From: Larix sibirica
Taxonomy: Eukaryota > Streptophyta > Pinopsida > Pinales > Pinaceae
Length of the DNA stretch: 20,392 bases
Assembly (NCBI GenBank): GCA_004151065.3
Contig: NWUY0300003470.1
Coordinates: 33,691-54,082, forward strand
Direction: 5' to 3'
The position numbers were made by a program, and so were the translations under genes. A model generated the notes under the pieces. That model saw nothing but the letters and a program-made list of their open reading frames with translations, was not told the DNA's origin and searched no databases. Of this stretch, positions 8,907-19,877 are shown piece by piece. Within the stretch, counting starts at the first letter, position 1, and the number at the start of each line of letters is the position of its first letter.

Positions 8907-9329
8907 TTATTGTGACAAATTGTCCCAATGGAATGTCCATAACATTTTACAGATCAATTGATTATCATTAGAAATAGAAGTCATAGGAACCTCTTTCCTT
9001 TGAGCAAGTGCATGATCCTTTTTTGCAAATTGTATTGCATTGGTAGATTTGGATATGATGTTGAGCTCCATGTACATTTTTCCAATCTAAAATTGAATTT
9101 CACCATGTTGCAATAATTTCTCATTGTGTGTCTCATTCCTTTCCATCAAAGTCATTCTAATCAATTACTTCACTTTCCCATACAAGGCTATTGTTTTGAA
9201 ATACTTAGTTTCCTTTGTATGAGAGGCTTCCATGTTAGGGACCCAAGGGTGCATATCTCACTCCACCTCTTCATTATAAATGAAACCATGCTCCATTCTC
9301 ACTTTGTCTTCAACGTATGAGATTTCATG
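8907..9329 (-). pseudogene. Stop-interrupted coding-like frame of unknown family
   Basis: On the minus strand one frame reads 140 codons from 9329 to a TAA at 8909-8907 with only three internal stops (TGA 9260-9258, TAA 9167-9165, TAG 9089-9087) and no frameshift. That is unusually open for this AT-rich DNA. The product would be hydrophilic and rich in Lys and Glu, with stretches such as SYVEDKVRMEHGF, MEASHTKETKYFK and NAIQFAKKDHALAQRKE. It shows no membrane segment and no catalytic motif I know. A helical gag-like or structural segment of a retroelement is possible. I do not recognise the family. It lies tail to tail with the LTR-like block, which is in the other orientation. Confidence 0.35.
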
Positions 9330-9938
9330 TTGGATGTATTATAGGGCCTTTGTCCTTTAGGTTGTGGCTAAATCAACTACCTCCTACATAACTCAAGATT
9401 GAGAATTCAATCTCATGCCTCTATGAGTGTTCCACCCTTGTCCTCTCCTAGGCATGGATAGGATAGAACGATATAAAATTCCACATGAGTCCAATGGGAT
9501 GCATAAGAGACCTAAGGATGCGAAAAAAAAGACTCACAACTAGAACATGAGTACACCCACATAAGAACCTAAATGTTAGGCCCAAATTGAATCAGATCGA
9601 ATTTCCCCTTATTGGTACAAATATGGGTTCCTAAACCAACCTTAAATGTGGAGCCCAAAATAGTTAAAGAGAATATATGGACAAGGGAAGGAGACTATTG
9701 AGGCTCGGAACTGGTGCCTAGAAAACCATGATCAATTTAAAACCAAAACTCAGAGAAGGAACTGCAAATAAATTTCTGATATTCCAATTACCTTATGGAG
9801 GTATTCCTTCGCCTCTTAGTACCAAGAATAAAATAATTTACTCTTTCCTTAACCTAAACATCCAATTCAAATAAAAAAATGAATCAGAACAATTCCATCA
9901 TACCTCAACATTTGCTCATCATTTTCGCTTCCATCATC
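9330..9938. other. Unassigned DNA up to the duplication junction
   Basis: Apart from a possible upstream extension of the minus-strand frame (to about 9385, with two more stops), I recognise nothing here. The unit breaks off at 9938. In copy 2 the same interval (19269-19877) continues without a break into single-copy DNA. Confidence 0.5.
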
Positions 9939-9939
9939 N
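9939..9939. other. Single ambiguous base (N) at the junction of the two copies
   Basis: The only N in the window sits exactly between the last base of copy 1 and the first base of copy 2. A one-base N is how some scaffolders mark a gap of zero or negative estimated size. That fits two contigs overlapping by about 9.9 kb that were placed end to end without being merged. Confidence 0.95.
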
Positions 9940-11750
9940 TACAAAAGTGTTAAAAAGGAGGGGCCCCAAATAACTTCAAAATTTTGGGGAAGGATTTTGC
10001 AGCAACAACAGGTCTGTGGAATTCGGTGATCTCTGTGAAGTACCTTAAAGGAAACCCGGTGCAAACCTGGCTTAAGAAGCCCTCAAAATCTTCCAGAGGG
10101 GTCTCTTTTTTCTGGAAAGGTTTTCTAAAGGTCTTTTTGTGGATAAATGATAGAATAGCTTGGAGGATAGGAGATAGCACAAATGTCCTTATTGGCATGG
10201 ATCCTTAAGTTCACTATGAAGGGGACTATTTTCTTAGTCAGTATGTTCTTCATTTTTAGCAGATTCTGGTATTTCCACTTTGACTCAGATCAAAAGACCG
10301 CCGAGTCTTAGTGTCAATGGAAAATATTGGTTACATGTGGATGATCTTGGCCTCCAGGGCAGGAGGCAGAAGAGTGGTCGAGCTACATCAACAAAGTGAA
10401 TGGTTCAGCTATAAGACTTACAAACTCGGATGATTCACTGGTTTGAAATTGGTATAAGTCAAATGGGCATCTCTCACCTAAAGCAGAATATGAGGCTATT
10501 GCCATAGACTAGGGCTCGGTTCTCTTCAAATGGTGGTATGCCAAAATGTGGAAGTGGAACATTCCTGTTAAGCTTAAATTTTTATTTTGGCTTGCTATGG
10601 AAAATCGTATTTTCACTTAGGATAGATTGATCAAGAGGGGTTGGATCGGGCCGAATGTTTGTTCTCTTTGCAGATGGGATGATGAGAGTGTAGATCATCT
10701 TTTATGTAGATGCCCTTTTAGTCGGAAGGTTTGGATGGAATGAATAGATCACTTCATATTTCTTTTGTGTGGGTTCTATATACTTGAGTCTTAATTTTGA
10801 TCGTTGGTTTAAAGAAGTCAAATCGCACAGACTTCTTCCTATATTCAATTGCTGGCAGATTTGGCTTGCATGTAATAGTGTTATTTTTTAGGAAATTTCA
10901 CTAAATGCCTCTCTCTATGCGTTGAAATGTCTGGGTTTATACCAGTTTTTTCATTATGAACTGGAGATTAAGAAGAAAATTTTGCTTTCTACTCCTTCAT
11001 GCTCGGCAGGTTTGGCAGTTGGATTCTTTGATGGGGCGGTGCAAAATGGCATTGGGGGATGCAAAGTCATCCTTAGAGTCAATGAAGACCATCATTTTAA
11101 ACTTATCATGGGTTGTGGCAAGGCCAATAACTCAAAAGCGGAGCTGCTAGAATTATGGTGTCTCCTAAATTTTTCCAGCTGCAACGACATAGTCGCACTT
11201 CAGGTCTTTAGGGACTCCTTGGATATTATTAACTAGTTTTTAGACCTTGCAAATCTCCAGGTTCTATCCTTGGATTCTTGGTGCTCTAGAGTCAAGGACC
11301 TTCAATATGTTTTTGTGAGTTTTCAAATTCAACATATTCACAGAGAGTTCAATTCGGAAGCGGATGGTCTATCTAAAAGAGCTCTTTCCTGCCCGGAAGG
11401 GTGGTTAATTTTTGAGGAATTCGTTGATGGATCAGTTTCCTATGAAGGATTTGTCAATTTTTTTGAATCGAACTGAGGCTCTCATGTATCATGCGTTCTT
11501 GTTATGCATCATCTTTTCAGCAGTGAAGACTTTTTTGTTTCAAGTTGTCTCCTTTTGGGTGGGTCTCCCTTTGAGACTGGTCATGGTCTGGTCAGATCTA
11601 GTTTCTCTGTTGGGATTGTCGATTATAGTTTTTATGTCTATATATCAGCTGTCATCTCCGTCTTGGAGATGGGTTGCTCAATATGTAACTAGTTTCTTTG
11701 ATTCTAATGGAATATCAAGAATATGAGCTTTTTTTCTTTTGAAAAAAAAA
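9940..11750 (+). mobile_element. LINE-A, second copy
   Basis: Copy of the element at 1-1811. I saw no difference. The A9 tail is at 11742-11750. Its 5' edge abuts the N, so the missing 5' part of LINE-A is absent here too. This is one of the oddities of the junction. Confidence 0.8.
9954..11476 (+). pseudogene. LINE-A ORF2 remnant, second copy
   Basis: Same broken frames as at 15-1537. The zf-RVT ligands are CxxC at 10660-10671 and HxxxxC at 10696-10713. The four RNase H acidic codons are at 11030, 11141, 11213 and 11363, and the TAG within RNase H is at 11234-11236. Sharing every stop with copy 1 shows that decay preceded the duplication. Confidence 0.85.
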
Positions 11751-11889
11751 GGTGGGAATGTATACCCTTGAAATTTGACTCCATTGACATGTTCTATAAG
11801 TGGATATTGTGTGACTTCGTCCTTGATCCTTGACTAGGTGGTAATTTTTTACAATAAATTGTATTAAATTAACAAGAAAACATGGGATA

Positions 11890-11931
11890 ATTGGCGAGTG
11901 TTGCATCATTATTGGCCAATGTTGCATCATT
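11890..11931. repeat. 21-bp tandem repeat, second copy
   Basis: Same two 21-bp units as at 1951-1992 (11890-11910 and 11911-11931), with the same two mismatches. Confidence 0.8.
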
Positions 11932-12035
11932 TAAATAGTGTAGACAAGTAAATATCAATATAGGTTTTGCTAATCATCTTATATGTTTGGAAAAATAGCT
12001 TGCATAATGCAATACCATATTACCTTAAAAGGTAA

Positions 12036-12135
12036 CATGAAAATTAACTAATTTGTGATGATAATGTGACCAATCAAATTGATGATCATGAAAATTAATT
12101 AATTAGTGAATAATGTGACAAATTAAATTAATGAT
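12036..12135. repeat. Tandem repeat of about 50 bp, second copy
   Basis: Same diverged pair as at 2097-2196 (12036-12086 and 12087-12135). Confidence 0.7.
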
Positions 12136-12570
12136 TTTATGTCACTAGAAAAAATTATTATACTTGTTATTCAGTATATGAATCAAAGTATACAAATCAT
12201 TGTGAGCAAAACTTTAAGTTAAAACACATAGATACTACCACAAAGACCAACAGAGACACAGGACATAGTTCTACCAACCTCAATCTACAGCCAAATTGAT
12301 GGCATTACAAAGTTCCTGCAGTAATACAAAGAGGCATGGCAATGTTAATTGAGTACAAAAACTGAGACATATACAATCGAACAAATCTCATATCAGAGAA
12401 TATTGTTGGATCGGTTTGAAAAAAACATAAACTATAAACCATCGGAGCAGTTAACTAAAGCTACGAACAGAAAGGACGCATTCATTCTACAAAAAAAATG
12501 ACCAGATAAAAAATGCCCGGTCAGATAAAAAACCAAGGAGACAAAGCAATCAGAGCAGAAGAACCGAGCT

Positions 12571-13589
12571 CTACGAAACCACATCCAAAGAAATCCATTT
12601 CTCATAAGAAATAACACCCTTAGGAGCAATGAGAGCCTTTTTGGAGAGGAGGTCTGCCATCGAGTTGAACTCATGGAAAATGTGAACATGTTGTAATTGT
12701 CGAAAGTGTGATTGAAGACTTCTAAGCCTCTTTTGCCAACCATCAAGGAGCACCACTTGCAAGGTTCAATGATTTCTAGCCCAATCCACTATCACTTTCG
12801 AATCATTGGTGATTTGCAATTCGGGGATCTTCTTCAGATGAGAAAAAAACAGAAGCCTGAAGTATGGCAACAATTCACTTCTAGAATTTGTTCCTTTCCC
12901 ACACCCCATCACCAGTTTGAAGAAATGATCTTGATTAATGAAGAGGACCATACCCGCTCCTGAAACAGCTCCATCCTCCTGTGAAGCTCCATAAAAAAAC
13001 CCAAGGTTATATGCTAGTCAAAATTTAGAGGATTTTTTTGGATGGATTCAGTAATCTTTTCGCCCCTCTTTCTTTCCAAATAAGCAGTCGAGGAGGAGGA
13101 AGCAACTTTAAGCACATTTGGAGCATAGTCTTTGAAGATAACTTTATTCCTATGTTTCCAAATCACCCGGTAAATCGACAATTCCTCTCAGTAGTTGTCC
13201 ACCAACTTCCAGGAAAACAGTGCCCACTTAAAAGATACACCACTCCAAGCCTTTGAGATACTAACCATCCCAACAATCTTCCATCAAATATAACCATTAC
13301 TACTAATGTTGTAATGAATATAAATAGTACTCGATATGTTATCACCATGCCAATTGTGGCTTGTCAAGTTGGTGGAAGTGGTGCATTGTTAATACCCCCA
13401 CCAAGGTTCAAGTCTTTGCAATGACATGTTTATTGCTTATTATCATTCTTTAAATTGTGATGGGGCTTGTGGTTGTGGTGGGCCCAAGTGCAAGTCTAGT
13501 GCAACTTTGGTGGGATAGATACCCCCCACTTGTGGCTTCTTAGTCAAATGATTTTGAGTAGTTGAATATTGTAAGTTGATTCACTTCAT
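12571..13589 (-). pseudogene. LINE-B ORF2 remnant, second copy
   Basis: Same frames and lesions as at 2632-3650. The Asp-to-Tyr change in the RNase H opening is at 12993-12991, and the internal TGA is at 12765-12763. Confidence 0.75.
13354..13538 (+). mobile_element. SINE-like insertion in LINE-B, second copy
   Basis: Same 167-bp insert (13363-13529) between the 9-bp repeats ttgtggctt (13354-13362 and 13530-13538). The B box is at 13405-13415. Confidence 0.55.
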
Positions 13590-13776
13590 TAAACGTATTC
13601 TAATATCAAAAAAGTGCATACATGTCATATTGAAATATAATAAATATTTGTCGAAAATAATACATTATCGTCTCGATGTGAAACAAAAGGTAAGTTTGCA
13701 TAAACCTTAACACTTACTTATTGACTTAAGCTTGCATTAAAAGTATGTCTAGTAACACAAGTTCACAATCATGATA

Positions 13777-15639
13777 CCTTTTTCCTCGAAAAAAAAGAAG
13801 TTGCAGTTCATTTTTATTAAAATCAACCACATAGTTCAAATGCCCATAGGACCTTACATATATTTTTGGTGTATCTTATAAACTCCAAAGGTGATATACA
13901 AAAAAGGACAGCAGTCCTTCTTTAAATAAAAGCACTTACTCGAAGTAGAGATGAAGCATGTTTACACCAAATAAAAAATAAAAAATACATAACGGATTTA
14001 AATTTAAAACCCATGTTAGATATCATATCACACTCATCGAGGTGGTCTCATAACAAGAAGCTTGAAACTGTAAATATGTCCTCATCCAGGAAGGGGTCCA
14101 TGATCGTGTTTCATAAGAATGTCATTGTCCATTTCCCAACAATGCCAAATGAAAACATCAACATGTAATCATGTCTTGGATAGCTGACCTGCCTAGTTGT
14201 TCCTCTCTCTAAAAATATGGTGGAAAGTTAACCCCCGAAAAAATCCTAACAATCTAATCAATTCCTCATATATTTGCTTCAGCATAAATTTTTTGGGGGG
14301 GCTCTTTAATCTCATCCAATTAACTACTAACTTTGAATCCCCAAACACTTGTAGCCTCTGAACCTGCTTAGAAATAACTAATAGTAGTCGCAGTTTCAAG
14401 GCCAACAACTATGCTCGATTGTTTGAACTAGGACCAATTCCAACTGCAAATTTCACCCATTGTGTATCATAAAAAATATAATATTCTAGATGCCCCTCCC
14501 TAAGTAGGGGTACCCTGAGAAGCCCCATCAAAATAAGACTAGCAAGTAGACCTGTCAATAGTTTCCTCAACAATGGATCTCACTTTTGGAATACCATCCA
14601 CCTGGGGAAAGTGATTGAGGATAGCTAAACCTTTTGAGGCATACACAGTTGGTGAGATATATGTCTCTTCAAAAATGGCTTTGTTCCTAGCCAGCCAAGT
14701 CCCCCAAATAAGGATAGAAGGTGACGTTAGAAATTTTTTGTAAGCCACATTGTTTATCCAAGCATGTACTGCTCTTACAAGATCTTGTCCATTCCAGATG
14801 AAGTGTATGCCCTTGACCAAAGACACATGTTCCCACATCTTTACCAGGAAATTACAGTTAATGAACGGGTGACTAATATTTTTGTTAATTTCTTTGCAAA
14901 GTGGACACCCGCCCGGACCCACCCAATATCTCATGATCATAGTGTCCCAAATTGGTACTTTATCTGACAGAGCCAACCACAAAAACAATTTTACTTTTAA
15001 TTGACATTTGAGTTTGCACAGCACAATTGCCCACTATGGGGGGTCCGGGTGATCTTCTTCCTCCCTAACCACACTGTAGCCTAAACAAGGGGTCTATCCA
15101 CCACCCAATGCATTCCTTGACCAGATTAAATCATCAGGTTTGTCCATTAATCTTAAATGAAAATCTTGTAGATCCTTGACATATCCATCCCTTAATACTT
15201 TTTCATCATTTATGAAGCCCAAATCCTCTGCTTTAAGTCATCCTTGTCTAATAGGAGAGGTGTTTGCAACATCCCCAACCTGACCCAACAAGACAAGGTC
15301 TTCATCCCTCAAGTCCTCCACCATAGCCTGAGTAAGTCAGTGAGCTCCAGAGCACCCGATCCATGGGTCTTGTCCTAGCCTGATCTTGGATCCATCCCCA
15401 ACTCTCCAAACCATCCAATCCCCAATAACATGAAATGGCATAATTAATTCCTTCCACATGATGGAGACATTCCTAGTATGCTTATTACCAATTCTAAACC
15501 ATTCCTCAACGGAAAGTGGGAAAATGTATTTCCGGTAAACCACTTTCACTCACAGGCCCTCACCTTTAAGGATCCTCCACACTCCCTTGGCGACCAAAGC
15601 CCTTGCAAAATAAGGGGGTACTTCAATATTAAAATAAGT
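13777..15639 (-). mobile_element. LINE-C, second copy
   Basis: Copy of the element at 3838-5700, with the same T-run/A-run 3' terminus near 13777-13806. Confidence 0.8.
14082..15639 (-). pseudogene. LINE-C ORF2 remnant, second copy
   Basis: Same frame, stops and frameshift as at 4143-5700. The shift is at the A6 run 14471-14476, the Glu-to-stop change is at 14411-14409, and the last Asp-to-Gly change is at 14189-14187. Confidence 0.85.
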
Positions 15640-16238
15640 AATACAAAGTTTTTGGAAGAGAACTTTGAATCTGATTTTTTGTTTAATCATGCATATATTA
15701 AATCTCAAAAGATTGACTAGCAAAAGTTTTATATACATCCACATAGTAAGCATGATTCGTGCTATTTCAAGAACAAATAACCATGTATTTGATAACTCCA
15801 CATTTATTCATCTGCATCAACTAGGACTATAACTATTTTCACCTTTGCATCGAGATAAGTGGGATGCATTTTACAACCTAGTATGGATAAGATGTGTAAC
15901 GCAATATAACAGTGACATGGCATAAGTTAGGGAAAAATATAAATAGAACATTAATAATAATAAAATAAATAACATCTAAACCACCCACTTTACAATTGAT
16001 ATGGATAAGATATGTAGAATAAAGTATTCATATTAAACAAAAGTAAAAGAAATGTTGACATCCATAATGTAAAAGTGAAAAAAAACCAATCATAATAAAA
16101 AAAGGCATGACATAACATAAATAAGAGTGGATCCAACTTTTAAGTACATAAAATTTTAATATTCATTTATTTTTAATCCCTCTTGGTACTTAATAGATCC
16201 GATTTAAGATGGATCTATGTTGGTTTTAATGTATTTAT

Positions 16239-16419
16239 TGGATGTGAGGATCACAGCATAGTGAATTGGTAAAAGCTTTGTTTTATGGAAGAGGTGTAAG
16301 GTTCAAATTTCTCTCAGTGTATTAAATTAGGGTGTTCTATCATGTTAATATATAGAATTGAGATTTTTACTCTCTATAAAAAATCTATGAGACATTGCTT
16401 ACTAAAGGTGTGATACTTA
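16239..16419 (+). mobile_element. SINE-like module with A and B boxes, second copy
   Basis: Copy of 6300-6480. The A-box-like stretch is near 16255-16274 and the B box at 16300-16310. The second of the two differences between the big copies (G at 16231) lies just upstream of it. Confidence 0.4.
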
Positions 16420-16783
16420 TCTTACTCGAGCACATATATTTTTGGTTGTATTATATACATACTTTTATATTAAAATATAAAGTTTAGTTTTCTCACATGA
16501 TTAATGCGAATAATCTTATTTAATGTCACAACCTAGCCACATGTCAACTTGACTGATGGGATCCTTTGTTTTTGGGACAAGGGACCCCATTTGCACAACG
16601 ATTTGACTACTTAGTTTATAGATGATTTTTTTATCTTTGGGATGATCATTGTCCTCGATGTTTCATTATTTAAGTAATGATTCGATAAGTATTTAGGTAG
16701 AAGTTGTTGGTAAATTGGATCTAGTCGAGGTGGTTGACAAGAGGAGAGTTATCCTCCCCACTCAAGATAAATTATCCAATTGA

Positions 16784-16923
16784 CATATTGAGCTCTTAAT
16801 AAGCATGTTATTGTATCGGCCTTGAGCCCCAGAGAATCTAGTTTATCCTAGGTACCATCCTCATAATGAGGGGAAGTGCTCAATGGATTTCCTTGGGATA
16901 TGTATTTAATGGTTAAAAAAAAA
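16784..16923 (+). mobile_element. Possible SINE 3' part with A9 tail, second copy
   Basis: Copy of 6845-6984, with the A9 run at 16915-16923. Confidence 0.28.
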
Positions 16924-18259
16924 CTTTAGTTCTTATTCAACAAAGTGTTTTATTATGACACCATTTTCTATTATAAATATGTACTCATGTACTCTTTTGT
17001 AATGTGAACTTTTATATCGGTGCTCTTTGTTCTCTCTTGTGTTTCACTTTTTGTCATTTTTGCTTGTATATAAGAGTGGGTGATCTGTTTGTAGCATTTC
17101 ACTATGAAAGTCTCGATCTGAGTTATCACATCGATTCTTCTTCAAAGACAATATCTATTGCTAGGTTCATGTTGTAATGTTGTTCTCTTCAAAGCATGTC
17201 TATATGCCAAATGTACAATTAATGCATTATCAACTCCATAGTGATTTCACACAATGCTCAGCATAACACCCACAAATTGCAAACAAATATTATAAATTAG
17301 TATTGTGGCGCCCTCAATTCCACATAAAAAAAACCAATCATGACATCGTGATTAACCTAGGAAAGAGAATGATTTTTTTAACATAAAAAGGTAATCCATA
17401 ATACATGATTCCCGCAATCACTACAAAGACATGCATATCATTCTCAAGATTATTTACATCTTAGTTTCTAACTGTGTTATGCATACAACTCATTGCATAC
17501 TTCATAAGGGTCACAACAAGGAGAATGCGAACACATAACCCATTAACCAAGGAACATTTCACAAAGTTCTAATCTAATTTGTCCATGTATGAACATCATC
17601 CCTAGTGATACTCTCATTTCTCACGAATTTCACTTGACAAGGTTTCTATATCTAACAAATAATAGGTCTTTACATACGAAATCTTTCTCCACAAATTATG
17701 GTATATTTAAGAATGAAATTATTATTTCATAAGCAAAGACAGTCAAAGCTTGCATGAAGGCATCAAGAATATAAGAATAAATGTTTGATTTTGTTAAGAA
17801 TTACATCCACATGGTATGGGGCAACTCTACACACAGAGTTTAACCCAACAAATATACCCACAAAGTTGAGTTGCTTCTCCAAGATCTCTACTCATGGATA
17901 GTATATATTTCCCCAAGCACCACAAAGACACCATTTCTCTAATCATTATTAATCTTTCCATGTTTGGGATTTTACTTATATTCATTAAGATCCAATGGCA
18001 AGAAATATTGTTCACTTCAAAACTAGAATACTTGTCCAAAATGGATCAATATATAATTTGTCATTTGTTTTGGTGTTTTCTAGGTTGAACAATTTGATGA
18101 TTAATTTGCATATTTGGGTCCCAGAACCTTTCAATTCTTGTTTAAGGGATTAAACAGTGTTTTTTGGAGTCCAAAATTCACAAACTATCTGCATAACCCC
18201 CGTCAATGTTATTCTACACTCTGATACATTTCTAATGATGCAAAGAGAACATCAATCAA

Positions 18260-18819
18260 TGTTTGTATGAGGAGGTTATGCCTCCCATAAGTTGACCTAT
18301 CCAGTTTACCACCATGGTAATCAGGGGATTCCACATGAGATCTCATTACCCACACATGTGGACTATCAAGAAAATTTTATAGGGTCCAAAACCCTAACCT
18401 TAATCGATATTTGAGGCATGTATAAGCCCTAAAACTAACCCTACATGGCCATCGGGCTATGTGAAATACCGAGTCGTTAGGAGGAGAAGGGTTTCCATTA
18501 TGATGATGTTATTGTGTTTTTCCATAGATGAGAAACAATAAGGGATTGGATATTAGAGAAGAGTAGAGGAAGTAGGATACTGTGTAGTAGTAGTGTAGGA
18601 CACAGTGTCAAGGGTAACTCCATAGTCAGTACCTCTTTCTTTATATTTTCATTGCATATTGGAGAAGAAAATATCAAGGCGTAGTCCTCACTTCTAGCTG
18701 AGTTTTTCCCCATATTGGGTTTTCCCAAGGTATATGTTGGTTTATTTGTGTGGATGTGTTATTTTTCTCTAGTTTTTTCCTTTCAATTTTATTTTATTTA
18801 TCATTCTGTGGAATTTAGA
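18260..18819 (+). mobile_element. Probable copia-type LTR, second copy
   Basis: Copy of 8321-8880. The hairpin is at 18271-18285 and the R-U5-like block at 18680-18733. Confidence 0.42.
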
Positions 18820-18845
18820 TAAGATAATGAATTAAGTTGTAAGAT

Positions 18846-19268
18846 TTATTGTGACAAATTGTCCCAATGGAATGTCCATAACATTTTACAGATCAATTGA
18901 TTATCATTAGAAATAGAAGTCATAGGAACCTCTTTCCTTTGAGCAAGTGCATGATCCTTTTTTGCAAATTGTATTGCATTGGTAGATTTGGATATGATGT
19001 TGAGCTCCATGTACATTTTTCCAATCTAAAATTGAATTTCACCATGTTGCAATAATTTCTCATTGTGTGTCTCATTCCTTTCCATCAAAGTCATTCTAAT
19101 CAATTACTTCACTTTCCCATACAAGGCTATTGTTTTGAAATACTTAGTTTCCTTTGTATGAGAGGCTTCCATGTTAGGGACCCAAGGGTGCATATCTCAC
19201 TCCACCTCTTCATTATAAATGAAACCATGCTCCATTCTCACTTTGTCTTCAACGTATGAGATTTCATG
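18846..19268 (-). pseudogene. Stop-interrupted frame of unknown family, second copy
   Basis: Copy of 8907-9329 with the same three internal stops (19199-19197, 19106-19104, 19028-19026). Here the DNA upstream of it continues unbroken to the RNase H-like remnant at 19963-20391 on the same strand. The two could be parts of one old element separated by about 700 bp. Confidence 0.35.
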
Positions 19269-19877
19269 TTGGATGTATTATAGGGCCTTTGTCCTTTAGG
19301 TTGTGGCTAAATCAACTACCTCCTACATAACTCAAGATTGAGAATTCAATCTCATGCCTCTATGAGTGTTCCACCCTTGTCCTCTCCTAGGCATGGATAG
19401 GATAGAACGATATAAAATTCCACATGAGTCCAATGGGATGCATAAGAGACCTAAGGATGCGAAAAAAAAGACTCACAACTAGAACATGAGTACACCCACA
19501 TAAGAACCTAAATGTTAGGCCCAAATTGAATCAGATCGAATTTCCCCTTATTGGTACAAATATGGGTTCCTAAACCAACCTTAAATGTGGAGCCCAAAAT
19601 AGTTAAAGAGAATATATGGACAAGGGAAGGAGACTATTGAGGCTCGGAACTGGTGCCTAGAAAACCATGATCAATTTAAAACCAAAACTCAGAGAAGGAA
19701 CTGCAAATAAATTTCTGATATTCCAATTACCTTATGGAGGTATTCCTTCGCCTCTTAGTACCAAGAATAAAATAATTTACTCTTTCCTTAACCTAAACAT
19801 CCAATTCAAATAAAAAAATGAATCAGAACAATTCCATCATACCTCAACATTTGCTCATCATTTTCGCTTCCATCATC

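Larger units (their letters stand above)
1..9938. repeat. Direct duplication unit, copy 1 (9,938 bp)
   Basis: This segment recurs almost perfectly at 9940-19877 with a constant offset of 9939 and no net indel. I found only two mismatches, C at 6262 against G at 16201 and T at 6292 against G at 16231; others may have escaped a reading by eye. The left edge (tacaaaagtg) lies inside a LINE ORF2 remnant and the right edge (ccatcatc) lies in unassigned DNA, so neither boundary coincides with an element terminus. The unit is far too long and mixed to be one transposon. It is best read as a duplicated assembly segment, or less likely a very recent genomic tandem duplication. Confidence 0.97.
12224..13589 (-). 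mobile_element. LINE-B, second copy
   Basis: Copy of the minus-strand LINE at about 2285-3650, with the same nested SINE-like insertion. Confidence 0.7.
9940..19877. repeat. Direct duplication unit, copy 2 (9,938 bp)
   Basis: Second copy of 1-9938, same orientation. Identity ends at catcatc (19877). Copy 1 meets the N at that point, while copy 2 continues with aactaagac into single-copy sequence. Copy 2 is therefore the one with a natural right flank, as expected if copy 1 is the end of one contig and copy 2 the start of another. Every element of copy 1 recurs here at +9939. Confidence 0.97.

Noticed and set aside
1-19877. The two units as LTRs or arms of one giant transposon
   Set aside because: Neither edge lies at an element terminus, there is no intervening internal region beyond one N, and the unit holds several unrelated elements.
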